Below, piece after piece: positions 1-7,849 of a stretch of 64,000 nt of DNA; the stretch's first letter is position 1, and every line of letters starts with the position of its first letter. The stretch lies in NCBI RefSeq assembly GCF_900112025.1, contig NZ_FOKL01000003.1:62001-126000 (forward strand), given 5' to 3'. Under the pieces are notes generated by a model. It saw only the letters and a list, made by a program, of their open reading frames with translations. It searched no databases and was not told the origin of the DNA. Both the position numbers and the translations under genes were made by a program. The stretch is from Janthinobacterium sp. 344. Its GTDB lineage: Bacteria > Pseudomonadota > Gammaproteobacteria > Burkholderiales > Burkholderiaceae_D.

Positions 1-705
1 TTGCTCACGGAACAGATCGAGTTTGCCAATGTCATCGTCCTCAACAAGGTGGACATGGTCGATGCGGCACAGCGCCGGCGCGTGCTGGCCGTCATCCGGG
101 CCTTGAATCCCGGCGCGCGCATCCTCGAAACCAACCAGTCCGTCGTGCCGCTGGACGCCATCCTCGGCACGAACCTGTTCAACCTAGAGCAGGCGGCCAG
201 CATGCCGGGCTGGGCCCGGGAGCTGGCAGGTACCCACACGCCGGAGACGGAAACGTACGGCATCGGCAGCTTCGTCTACCGGGGCAAGGAACCGTTCCAC
301 GCGCAGCGCTTGCACGACTATATTTCGCAGCCGATACCGGGCGTGGTGCGCAGCAAGGGATATTTCTGGCTGGCCAGCCGCCCGGAATGGGTGGCCAGCC
401 TGTCCGGCGCGGGCAAGCTGATGAATATCGAGCCCGTGGGCCTGTGGTGGGCGGCCGTGCCGAAGGAGCGCTGGCCGACGGATGCGGAATCGCTGGCGGA
501 AGTGACGGCGGGCTGGAGCGAAACGTATGGCGACCGCTACCAGGAGCTCGTCTTCATCGGCCAGGACATGGACCAGGCCGCCATCGAGGCGGACTTGAGG
601 AAATGTCAACTCAACCATGCGGAAACGCGCCAGGGCATGGCGGCCTGGCGCAGCTTGCCCGACCCGTTTCCCCAATGGCAAAGCATGGAAGCACTGGAAG
701 ACTAA
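1..705 (+). CDS. COG0523 GTPase, ZigA-like metallochaperone (5' truncated by window)
   Basis: This is the C-terminal part of a G3E-family (CobW/COG0523) GTPase; the N-terminus with the P-loop lies left of the window. The first visible residues include the guanine-specificity motif NKVD (visible residues 15-18). The rest matches the CobW C-terminal domain, starting near TYGIGSFVYRGKEPF and ending in the long tail typical of ZigA-like zinc chaperones. Members deliver zinc or other metals to client enzymes under metal limitation. A second COG0523 gene follows 19 bases downstream, then a nickel/cobalt permease, and a Zur-like gene converges on the block, which supports a role in zinc scarcity. 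The exact metal is inferred. Confidence 0.9.
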   Translation: MLTEQIEFANVIVLNKVDMVDAAQRRRVLAVIRALNPGARILETNQSVVPLDAILGTNLFNLEQAASMPGWARELAGTHTPETETYGIGSFVYRGKEPFHAQRLHDYISQPIPGVVRSKGYFWLASRPEWVASLSGAGKLMNIEPVGLWWAAVPKERWPTDAESLAEVTAGWSETYGDRYQELVFIGQDMDQAAIEADLRKCQLNHAETRQGMAAWRSLPDPFPQWQSMEALED

Positions 706-724
706 CCCGTAACAGGAATACACC

Positions 725-1765
725 ATGACAGAATTGATCCCCGTCACCATCATCACGGGTTTTCTCGGCAGCGGGAAAACCACCTTGCTCAAGCGCATAT
801 TGCAGGGCAAGCACGGCCTGCGCATCGCCGTGATCGAAAACGAATTCGCCGCCGAAAGCATCGACCATGGCTTGCTGGTGCAGGACAGCGACGAGCAGAT
901 CGTGGAAATGAACAATGGCTGCATCTGCTGCAGCGTGCGGGGCGACCTGATCCGCATTTTGGGCGAATTGCACGCCAGGCGCGCGGCGGGCACCATCACG
1001 TTTGATCACGTCATCATCGAGACGACGGGCCTGGCCGCGCCGGGACCCGTGGCGCAAACCTTCTTTGCCGAGCCCAGCGTCAGCGAGTTTTACCTGCTCG
1101 ACGCGATTTTGACGGTGGTCGATGCGCGCCATGCACAGCAGCAATTGACGGCGCACCAGGAGGCGCAGGAGCAGGTGGGTTTTGCCGACCGCATCCTGCT
1201 GTCGAAGACGGACCTGGTCGGCAAGGTGGAACTGGCGGCGCTGCGCCAGCGCCTGGCCGCCATCAATGGCCGCGCCCGCATGCAAAAGCTCAGTTTTGGC
1301 AACGTGCCCCTGCGCGAGATCCTGAATATCCGCGGTTTCAACCTGAACGCCATCGTCGAACTGGAGCCGGATTTCCTCGGCGAACTTGGCCACCGCCATG
1401 GCGACGGCGTGCAATCGTTCGTGTATCACCAGGCGCAGGCGCTCGATTTGCTGCAGGTGGAAAACTTCCTCGATGCCGTGGTGCAGCTGTTCGGCACCCA
1501 GCTGATGCGCTACAAGGGCATATTGCACGTGGCCGGCGTGCCGTGCCGCGCCGTCTTCCAGGGCGTGCACATGCTGATGGGCTCGGAACTGGGCGCGCCG
1601 TGGCGCGAGGGGGAAACGCGCGCCAGCACCATGATCTTCATCGGCCGCGACTTGCCGCGGGACATGCTCACACGGGGCCTGGACCGTTGCGTGGCCGGCG
1701 CGGCCACTCCCGCCAGCGTGCTGCTTGAAGCGCTGGCCGACGCATCGGCCGGGGCAGGGGCGTGA
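725..1765 (+). CDS. yjiA: YjiA-like COG0523 GTPase (G3E family)
   Basis: A metal-binding P-loop GTPase of 346 residues. The Walker A motif GFLGSGKT is at residues 12-19, the family metal site CICC at 66-69, and a SKTD version of the nucleotide-specificity motif near 160-163. The C-terminal domain begins around residue 245. The opening residues and the overall layout match E. coli YjiA (318 residues) better than CobW proper. It probably moves or buffers zinc or a similar metal in the cytoplasm. It lies 19 bases after the preceding COG0523 gene, and its stop overlaps the GTG start of the permease gene, so the three are likely co-transcribed and translationally coupled. Confidence 0.9.
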   Translation: MTELIPVTIITGFLGSGKTTLLKRILQGKHGLRIAVIENEFAAESIDHGLLVQDSDEQIVEMNNGCICCSVRGDLIRILGELHARRAAGTITFDHVIIETTGLAAPGPVAQTFFAEPSVSEFYLLDAILTVVDARHAQQQLTAHQEAQEQVGFADRILLSKTDLVGKVELAALRQRLAAINGRARMQKLSFGNVPLREILNIRGFNLNAIVELEPDFLGELGHRHGDGVQSFVYHQAQALDLLQVENFLDAVVQLFGTQLMRYKGILHVAGVPCRAVFQGVHMLMGSELGAPWREGETRASTMIFIGRDLPRDMLTRGLDRCVAGAATPASVLLEALADASAGAGA

Positions 1766-2553
1766 GCGTGGAAGCGGGCTTGCCCGCCCTGGCGCTGATC
1801 TTTCTGCTGGGCATGCGGCACGGCCTGGAACCGGACCACCTGGCCGCCGTCGATGGCCTGACCCTGCGCAGCCTGCCGCGGCATGCGCGCTGGGCGCCAT
1901 GGATGGGCGCGATGTTTGCGCTGGGGCATGGCCTCACCGTGCTGGCCATCGTGGCCGTGGCCGCCGTGGCGTCGCGGCAATGGACGCCATCGCCCACCCT
2001 GTTCGGCTGGCTGGAATGGCTGCCCATCGCCTTGCTGCTGCTGATCGCCGGCATGAATGCGCGCACCTTGCTGGCCGGGGCGCGACTGGCCAGCGTGCGC
2101 GGCCTGCTGCTGCCGCGCACGCTGCGCGGCGCTTCCGGCCCGCTGGGCGGCATTTTGGTGGGCATGCTGTTCGCGCTGGTGTTCGATACGGCCCTGCAGG
2201 CGGCCGCCTGGGGCTATGCGGCCGTGGCCTTGGGCGGCATGGGGCCGGCCTTGCTGACGGGCGGCGTGTTCGCCGTCGGCATGGGCGTGACGGACACCTT
2301 CGATGGCTGGGTCACGGCCAGGGTCATGCGTACGGGCCAGCAAGACATCGTGCGCGCCTTCCGGCGCCGCCTGGGCTGGCCCATCGTTGCCATCTGCGTG
2401 GCCATGGCCGCGTATATGGCGGCAGGCAAGCTGGACCCGGCGTGGAGCTTGCCGGACAGCTGGATGGCGGCGCTGGGCGCGGCCATGGTGCTGCTGACGG
2501 CGGCCCTGTACGGCTGGACCCTGCATGGCGTGCAGGGCTGGAAGGCGCGCTGA
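1762..2553 (+). CDS. NiCoT-family nickel/cobalt permease
   Basis: A polytopic inner-membrane protein of 263 residues. Residues 19-33 (RHGLEPDHLAAVDGL) match the NiCoT signature with its metal-binding His and Asp residues (H20, D25, H26, D31). At least six hydrophobic segments follow. NiCoT proteins take up Ni2+ or Co2+; a few may move other divalent metals. The GTG start overlaps the stop of the upstream GTPase gene in a GTGA arrangement; a second GTG two codons later is possible. The setting with two COG0523 chaperones and a Zur-like repressor links it to divalent-metal supply, but the true substrate cannot be read from sequence. Confidence 0.85.
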   Translation: MSVEAGLPALALIFLLGMRHGLEPDHLAAVDGLTLRSLPRHARWAPWMGAMFALGHGLTVLAIVAVAAVASRQWTPSPTLFGWLEWLPIALLLLIAGMNARTLLAGARLASVRGLLLPRTLRGASGPLGGILVGMLFALVFDTALQAAAWGYAAVALGGMGPALLTGGVFAVGMGVTDTFDGWVTARVMRTGQQDIVRAFRRRLGWPIVAICVAMAAYMAAGKLDPAWSLPDSWMAALGAAMVLLTAALYGWTLHGVQGWKAR

Positions 2554-2605
2554 ACGTGCGCCGGGGGCGGCGTGGGTATAATGCAAAAAAACTCAGGGTC
2601 CCGCC

Positions 2606-3124
2606 ATGTCCGCCACCGATACCACCATCCGCCTGCTGACGCCAGCCGACACCGCCGCCTTTTGCGCGCTGCGCCTGCGCGCCATCCTCGATTCGCCCAG
2701 TTCGTTTTCTTCCTCGCGCGACGATGAACTGGCGCGCACGCCGCAAGAGCATGCGCGGCGCATCGCCGACGGCCCCATGCAGCGCGCTTTCGGCGCCTTC
2801 GATGGCGAACGGCTGGTCGGCTTTGCCGGCCTGCGGCGCGAACCCTTGCGCCAGCTGTCGCACAAGGCCATGCTGTGGGGTGTCTTCGTGGATGTGGGGC
2901 AACGGGGCAAGGGCGTGGCGCGGCGTCTCGTGCATGCCTGCATCGACCAGGCCGAGCGCGACCCGGCCATCCTGCAGGTGCACCTGAGCGTGAATGCGGA
3001 AAATAACGCCGCCTTGCGGCTGTATGAATCGCTGGGATTTATCGCCTATGGCACCGAGCCGCGCTCGCTGCGCGTGGGCGAGCTATTCTATGACGAGTAT
3101 CACCTGGCCTTGCTGCTCAGGTGA
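2606..3124 (+). CDS. GNAT-family N-acetyltransferase
   Basis: A single-domain GNAT enzyme of 172 residues. The acetyl-CoA pyrophosphate loop is visible as QRGKGVARR after the beta-4 strand (VFVDV), followed by a Leu-rich helix and the usual NxxAxxLYxxxGF strand near residues 133-145 (ENNAALRLYESLGF). It should transfer an acetyl group from acetyl-CoA to an amine; the acceptor is unknown. It sits 52 bases after the permease gene on the same strand and converges on the Zur-like gene 12 bases away. An AGGG sequence precedes the ATG at a normal distance. Confidence 0.85.
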   Translation: MSATDTTIRLLTPADTAAFCALRLRAILDSPSSFSSSRDDELARTPQEHARRIADGPMQRAFGAFDGERLVGFAGLRREPLRQLSHKAMLWGVFVDVGQRGKGVARRLVHACIDQAERDPAILQVHLSVNAENNAALRLYESLGFIAYGTEPRSLRVGELFYDEYHLALLLR

Positions 3125-3136
3125 AATGCCCGGGAC

Positions 3137-3562
3137 TTACTTGCAGCGCGGGCACAGGCCCTTGATCAGGTAATCGACCTCGTCGCCGCTGAAGCCTTCC
3201 GGCAAGGCCACGGGCGTGGGCAGCTTGACTTCATTGAAGCAGGTGACGTTGGCGCACTTGGTGCACTGGAAATGCGCATGTTCGTGCGCCTGGTGTCCGG
3301 CGCCCGCGCTGAAGCGCCACACCTGGTCGGCACCGGCGATGCGGTGCACCAGTGCATTTTCCGTCAGCCATTCCAGCACGCGGTACAAGGTGACCGAATC
3401 GATATCGCTGTCCTGCGACAGCGCCTGCTGGATTTCATGGTGGGTCAGCGAACGGCTTTGCGCCATCAGAAAGTCGAGCACCTTCACGCGCGTCTTGGTG
3501 ACGCGGGCGTTGGTGTTGCGGATCAGCGATTCGGCTTGCGGGGTAGAAGATGATGTCAACAT
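3137..3562 (-). CDS. zur: Fur-family metal-dependent repressor, Zur-like
   Basis: A 141-residue Fur-superfamily regulator. An N-terminal winged helix (about residues 15-80, with TLYRVLEWL as part of the recognition region) is followed by a metal-binding dimerisation domain. That domain has a His-rich stretch HQAHEHAHFQCTKC and a C-terminal CPRC, which give the two CxxC pairs of the structural zinc site. Zur proteins repress zinc uptake and zinc-sparing genes when zinc is plentiful. The assignment to Zur rather than Fur comes mainly from the neighbours (two COG0523 GTPases and a metal permease, convergent). Other Fur-family specificities remain possible. Confidence 0.8.
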   Translation of the reverse strand: MLTSSSTPQAESLIRNTNARVTKTRVKVLDFLMAQSRSLTHHEIQQALSQDSDIDSVTLYRVLEWLTENALVHRIAGADQVWRFSAGAGHQAHEHAHFQCTKCANVTCFNEVKLPTPVALPEGFSGDEVDYLIKGLCPRCK

Positions 3563-3666
3563 AATATGGCCTGCTTACGGGTGGACGGGCTGGCGGCGTC
3601 ATCGCCGTGCCTTTGGCACCCTCATGGCCGTATCTTAGCATGCGTGACCACGGGCATGAAGCGGCG

Positions 3667-5019
3667 TCACGGTTTGAACGTCCAGTAGCGGCCCGCCAGC
3701 GTATCGACAGGGTCGAGAAAGCGCTGGTCCGCGCGCGCATGGTTGCGTATCAGATAAAACATGTCCGACAGGGCCGAGCGCTTTTCCGCAAAGTAGGAAT
3801 GCTTCATGAAGCTGGTGTCGACACCGGTGGCGTCGATGGTTTCCACGCCGGCCACGATCAGCATGCCGGCGCCGCTGTCGCCCGCGCGCGGGTAGCCGTG
3901 CACGGCCTTCGAGGCGGCCAGGGCCAGGTCTTGCGACGAGGCGTACAAGGTGACGGGGTTGCGCGCACGGGCCAGTTTCGGCGCGATATCGTGCTTGAAG
4001 ATGGCCGCGTCGATATCGGGCGCGGAGAGGATGATTTCCGTAATCTTTTGCGCCAGTGGCGGCTGCGCGGCCAGCAAATCGGCCACGGCGCGCGTCAGGC
4101 CCCGGCTGCCCATGCTGTGGCCCACCAGATAGACTTGCGCCGCGTCCGTGCTGGCAAGAAAGTCGGCCAGGAAGGCCGTGATGTGCGGCGCGCTCCATTC
4201 GATATTGTTTTCATCGATGGTGTAGCCGCCGACGTCGCCCTGCGACGGCCAGCTGTAGAAGACGGGCGCGCCGTCAAAGCCCAGGTCATAGGCCATCTGT
4301 CCTGTGCGCCGCGCCGCATCCTCGAACGTCACGTTGTAGCCGTGGACGAACACAAAGGCGCTCTTGCCGGCCGAGGCGCGTATCTGGGTTTTCAAGGCGG
4401 CAAGGAAATTCTCGCGGTCCTGCACGTCGGCCGACAGCAGCACCACGTGCTTGGCCGGATCTTCGCGGAACTCCAGCCGCCACAGCGATGGCGATTCCAG
4501 CTGGCCCATGCGGTGGTCGCGGGGAATGCTGATGTCGCAGCTGCCATAGCTGAGGGGGCCGTCATCGGCGCCGTTGCCGGCCGCCATGCTGCGCTGGCCG
4601 CTGAAGCGCTGGGCCGGCGGCTTGCCCACGTCGCGCTGGCGGTCCGTGGCGAAATACACTTTCACCACGGCATAGTTCGAGACGACGGCGCCCTTGTCGG
4701 CCGGTGCCGGAGCCGCTTCCACTTGCGGCAATGGCGAGGGCGGGCGCCGCAGCGCATCGAGCAAGCCTTGCGCGGCGAACAGGGTTTCCATGTCGTCCGG
4801 CACTTTCGCCCTGGCCAATGCCGCGGAGAGCGCCAGTTGCAGCCGGATATTGGCAGGCTCGGCTTCCAGCGCCGCGATGGCGGCCAGGATGTCGGAGGCA
4901 CTGTCGAACTTGGCGATGGCCGCCTTGATCTGATGATAATGGGCGGTGACGGCGTCCGGCGCGAGGCCAGGCGCGCGATGTTCGATGGCCGCGACGACGG
5001 CGGAAGTGATCAAGTCCAT
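3667..5019 (-). CDS. DUF900-type alpha/beta hydrolase
   Basis: A protein of 450 residues with a C-terminal alpha/beta-hydrolase domain. The oxyanion strand VFVHGYN lies near residue 225, and the nucleophile elbow GHSMGSRG near residue 300 places Ser as the nucleophile. A segment around VTLYASSQDLAL probably carries the acid. The pattern fits the DUF900 family. The N-terminal 130 residues are helical and Ala-rich, and I do not recognise them. No signal peptide is evident, so the protein is probably cytoplasmic. It lies 108 bases downstream of the Anbu gene on the same strand, so it may be the last gene of that operon; the substrate is unknown. Confidence 0.75.
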   Translation of the reverse strand: MDLITSAVVAAIEHRAPGLAPDAVTAHYHQIKAAIAKFDSASDILAAIAALEAEPANIRLQLALSAALARAKVPDDMETLFAAQGLLDALRRPPSPLPQVEAAPAPADKGAVVSNYAVVKVYFATDRQRDVGKPPAQRFSGQRSMAAGNGADDGPLSYGSCDISIPRDHRMGQLESPSLWRLEFREDPAKHVVLLSADVQDRENFLAALKTQIRASAGKSAFVFVHGYNVTFEDAARRTGQMAYDLGFDGAPVFYSWPSQGDVGGYTIDENNIEWSAPHITAFLADFLASTDAAQVYLVGHSMGSRGLTRAVADLLAAQPPLAQKITEIILSAPDIDAAIFKHDIAPKLARARNPVTLYASSQDLALAASKAVHGYPRAGDSGAGMLIVAGVETIDATGVDTSFMKHSYFAEKRSALSDMFYLIRNHARADQRFLDPVDTLAGRYWTFKP

Positions 5020-5127
5020 GCGCCACCTGCCTTTCGGTTCAATCTGGATTCACTGTCAACCCATATTGCCATAAAAGCACGCGGAAAGCGACTTGTCCAG
5101 CGGCGCACGCACGCCGCGTATCGCGCA

Positions 5128-6006
5128 TCAAGGCTGCCTGTCGTCGCTGAACTGCTGCGCCAGCGACTGCAGGGGCGCGACCGTCAGGCCGCCGCGGCCC
5201 ACGTGCTCGGGAATGCTCACGCGCACGGGCTTGCTGTGCATATTGGTGGACGACAAGACATTCGTCGTGGTCTCGGGCGCCGCGTTCCACACGGGATCGG
5301 CGATGCCTTCGAATACGTGTTTCAGCTGCTCGCCCCAGGTATCGCGGATCATGCGGAAATACTGGTTCTTTTCATCGATGGTGACGAAGCGCGTGACGGC
5401 CAGGCTGCCCGTCTCGTAGACGAGCAAGTCCAGCGGCAGGCCGACGGAGACGTTCGAGCGCAGGGTGGAATCCATGGAAATGAGCGCGCACTTGGCCGCC
5501 TCGTCCAGGCGCGTGAACGGGTTGACGACCCGGTCGATGATGGGCTTGCCGTATTTGGCTTCGCCGATCTGGAAATACGTGTTTTCATCGTGCGATTCGA
5601 TGAAGTTGCCGGCGGAATACACCTGGAACAAGCGGCAGCGCTCCGCTTGAATCTGGCCGCCTAAAATGATGCTGACGTTGAAATCGATGCCGCAGTCGGC
5701 CAGGGCCTTCGCTTCGCGCTGGTGCACGGTGCGCACGGCTTCGCCCACGATGCGGGCCGCCTCGTACATATTGCCCACGTTCCAGATGCTGCGTCCATCC
5801 GCATCCACGTGTTCGGACACCAGCTGGCGGATCGCCTGCGAGATCGACAGGTTTCCTGCCGTCATCAGTACCAGCATGCGGTCGCCCGGGTTTTCAAACA
5901 CGCTCATCTTGCGGAAGGTGCCCACCTGGTCCACGCCGGCGTTGGTGCGGGAGTCGGACAGGAAGACCAGGCCTTCGTTCAGGCGCACGCCTATGCAATA
6001 AGTCAT
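5128..6006 (-). CDS. Anbu, bacterial proteasome-like Ntn peptidase
   Basis: A 292-residue protein of the Anbu (BPH-related) branch of the proteasome superfamily. With the start at this ATG, removal of Met exposes an N-terminal Thr. After removal, Asp17 (LSDSRTNAG) and Lys32 (TFRKM) fall where the proteasome Thr1/Asp17/Lys33 active site expects them. An upstream in-frame TTG at 6024 would bury that Thr under six residues, so I chose the ATG. Anbu proteins form open helical rings rather than closed barrels. The three upstream genes encode the usual Anbu partners (transglutaminase, alpha-E, ATP-grasp), so this is the standard operon. The physiological substrate is not established. Confidence 0.9.
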   Translation of the reverse strand: MTYCIGVRLNEGLVFLSDSRTNAGVDQVGTFRKMSVFENPGDRMLVLMTAGNLSISQAIRQLVSEHVDADGRSIWNVGNMYEAARIVGEAVRTVHQREAKALADCGIDFNVSIILGGQIQAERCRLFQVYSAGNFIESHDENTYFQIGEAKYGKPIIDRVVNPFTRLDEAAKCALISMDSTLRSNVSVGLPLDLLVYETGSLAVTRFVTIDEKNQYFRMIRDTWGEQLKHVFEGIADPVWNAAPETTTNVLSSTNMHSKPVRVSIPEHVGRGGLTVAPLQSLAQQFSDDRQP

Positions 6007-6095
6007 CGTAGCAATTTCAGTCAAAGGGGGAGCATTTTACACCAGCCGGGCCTGCTCATCCTGCCGCAAGGCCCGGCCAGCCTCATTCCTGTCGT

Positions 6096-6905
6096 TCATG
6101 CGGGCACGATCTGCACGTCGACGCGTAACGTTTCCGTGCCGCCACCCTGGCGCACGCCGCGCACGGGCGCGGCCGAATCGTAGTCGCGCCCGATGGCCAG
6201 GCGGCAGTACGCGTCCGTCATCAGCCGCGCGTGGGTCACGTCGATGCTGACCCAGCCCGCGAAATCCGTGTCTTCCGTCCACGCGTCGACCCAGGCGTGG
6301 CTGGCCGCGTGGCCCGTCGTGCCCGGGTCGATATAGCCGGACACATAGCGGGCCGGGATGCCCCAGGCGTGGCAGCAGGCGAGGAACAGGTGCGCGTGGT
6401 CCTGGCACACGCCGCGTCCCAGGGCCAGGGCGTCGCCGGCCGTGGTGGTGACGATGGTGGCGCCGCTTTCATACGCCACCTTGCCGACGATGTGTTCGGC
6501 CAGGCGCAGCAGATGGCCCGTGCCGGCCGTCACCCGGCGGTCCGGCAGGCTGGCGGCCGCCAGTTCGACGATGGCGGCATTGGCCTGCGTCAGGGGCGTC
6601 GGCATGGTAAACAGCAGCGGCGACAGGGTATCGACCAGGTTCAGCCGTCCCTTGTGCGGGTAGATGGTTTCCACCACGCCGTGCGCCACCAGGCTCAGGG
6701 CGTGATGGCTGCCGTTGATGGTCAGCATGTGCGACAGGTTGCCGTAGGCATCCGTGTAGGCGTGGCACTGGCCCGGCGTGGCAATCTGCCAGGAGAGGGC
6801 GCGCTGCTGCGGCTCGATACGCGGCGTCAGGTGCAGCTGCTGGATGGTGTAGGCCAGCGGCGCACTGTAGGCGTAATGGGTTTCGTGGCGGATGGTGAGC
6901 TGCAT
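6096..6905 (-). CDS. Transglutaminase-like cysteine peptidase (Anbu operon)
   Basis: A 269-residue cytoplasmic protein with two parts. The first is an N-terminal beta-rich domain typical of bacterial transglutaminase-like proteins (MQLTIRHETHYAYSAPL). The second is a transglutaminase core with the catalytic Cys in GRGVCQDHAHLFL (near residue 165), the His in SHAWVDAW (near 202) and the Asp in VSIDVTH (near 220). Members either cleave or form isopeptide-like bonds. Its ATG overlaps the stop of the alpha-E gene by one base (TGATG), which indicates translational coupling. With ATP-grasp and Anbu in the same operon it probably processes a peptide or peptide-tagged substrate. Confidence 0.88.
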   Translation of the reverse strand: MQLTIRHETHYAYSAPLAYTIQQLHLTPRIEPQQRALSWQIATPGQCHAYTDAYGNLSHMLTINGSHHALSLVAHGVVETIYPHKGRLNLVDTLSPLLFTMPTPLTQANAAIVELAAASLPDRRVTAGTGHLLRLAEHIVGKVAYESGATIVTTTAGDALALGRGVCQDHAHLFLACCHAWGIPARYVSGYIDPGTTGHAASHAWVDAWTEDTDFAGWVSIDVTHARLMTDAYCRLAIGRDYDSAAPVRGVRQGGGTETLRVDVQIVPA

Positions 6906-7849
6906 CAGGCCGCCAGGGGAACGAGGAAGTCGCGGCTGACCCGGTTGCCCAGGTCATAGATGTTTTCCAGAAACTCCGTCAAGGTATGGTGCAATCCCGC
7001 CTTCATGATGTCGTCGATGTGGCCGAATTTCAGCTCGGCATGCAGCTTGCCGGCGAAACGCTCCGTATCGGCCGACACATCGTTGCGGATGTGTTTCAGG
7101 TTTTCCACCACGTCGTCCATGCAGGCCAGGAGCGACCTGGGCATGTCGCCGCGCAGCATCAGCAATTCCGCCACCCTGGCCGGGGTGATGACGTCGCGGT
7201 ACACCTTGCGGTAGATCTCGAAGCCGGAAACGGAGCGCAGCAGGGCGGCCCAGTAGTAAAAGTCGCGCTGGTTGATGTCTTTCGAGGTGTCGCGCGCGCC
7301 GTGGAATTTCACGTCGAGGATGCGCGCCGTGTTGTCGGCCCGCTCGAGGAAGGTGCCCAGGCGGATGAAGTAAATTGCCTCGTCCTTGAGCATGGTGCCC
7401 AGCGTGACCCCGCGCGACAGGTGCGAACGGTACTTGACCCATTCGAAGAAGGCGCTGGGGTCCGTTTCCAGCAGATTGCTTTTCAGGCGCTTCTGCATGT
7501 CGAGCCAGGTGGCGTTCTGGATTTCCCACACTTCCGTCGTCAGGGTGCCGCGCACGGCGCGGGCGTTTTCGCGCGCGCCCGTCAGGCAGGCGAGGATGGA
7601 GGACGGGTTGTTCGGGTCGCGTACCATGAAGTCGAGCACGTCGCGCGTGTGGAAGCGGCCATATTTGTGGTCGTACGCGCTTTGCAGCTCGGAAATGCCC
7701 AAGGTGGCGCGCCAGCCCTGTTCCGCGTCCTGCTCGGACTGCGGCAGCATGGAGGTCTGCATGTTGACGTCCAGCATGCGCGCCGTGTTTTCCGCCCGTT
7801 CCGTGTAGCGGGCCATCCAGAACAAATGATCGGCGGTGCGGCTCAGCAT
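6905..7849 (-). CDS. Alpha-E domain protein (DUF403)
   Basis: A 314-residue all-helical protein of the alpha-E (DUF403) family, beginning MLSRTADHLFWMARYTERAENTARML, which is the family hallmark. The ATG at 7849 has a good Shine-Dalgarno (GGAGAG) seven bases upstream and overlaps the stop of the ATP-grasp gene. A longer upstream reading frame exists but would only re-read that gene in another frame. Alpha-E proteins have no proven reaction. They travel with circularly permuted ATP-grasp ligases, transglutaminases and Anbu, and have been predicted to take part in a peptide-ligation system. Confidence 0.9.
   Translation of the reverse strand: MLSRTADHLFWMARYTERAENTARMLDVNMQTSMLPQSEQDAEQGWRATLGISELQSAYDHKYGRFHTRDVLDFMVRDPNNPSSILACLTGARENARAVRGTLTTEVWEIQNATWLDMQKRLKSNLLETDPSAFFEWVKYRSHLSRGVTLGTMLKDEAIYFIRLGTFLERADNTARILDVKFHGARDTSKDINQRDFYYWAALLRSVSGFEIYRKVYRDVITPARVAELLMLRGDMPRSLLACMDDVVENLKHIRNDVSADTERFAGKLHAELKFGHIDDIMKAGLHHTLTEFLENIYDLGNRVSRDFLVPLAA

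Noticed and set aside
3540..3606. Possible Zur box at the start of the Fur-family gene
   Set aside because: Only one half resembles the known AT-rich Zur palindrome; symmetry is not convincing.
3607..5664. Very long plus-strand open frame across the DUF900 and Anbu region
   Set aside because: It is the complement of two well-supported minus-strand genes in a GC-rich genome where antisense frames stay open by codon bias. Its translation is Arg/Gly/Ala/His-rich with no domain.
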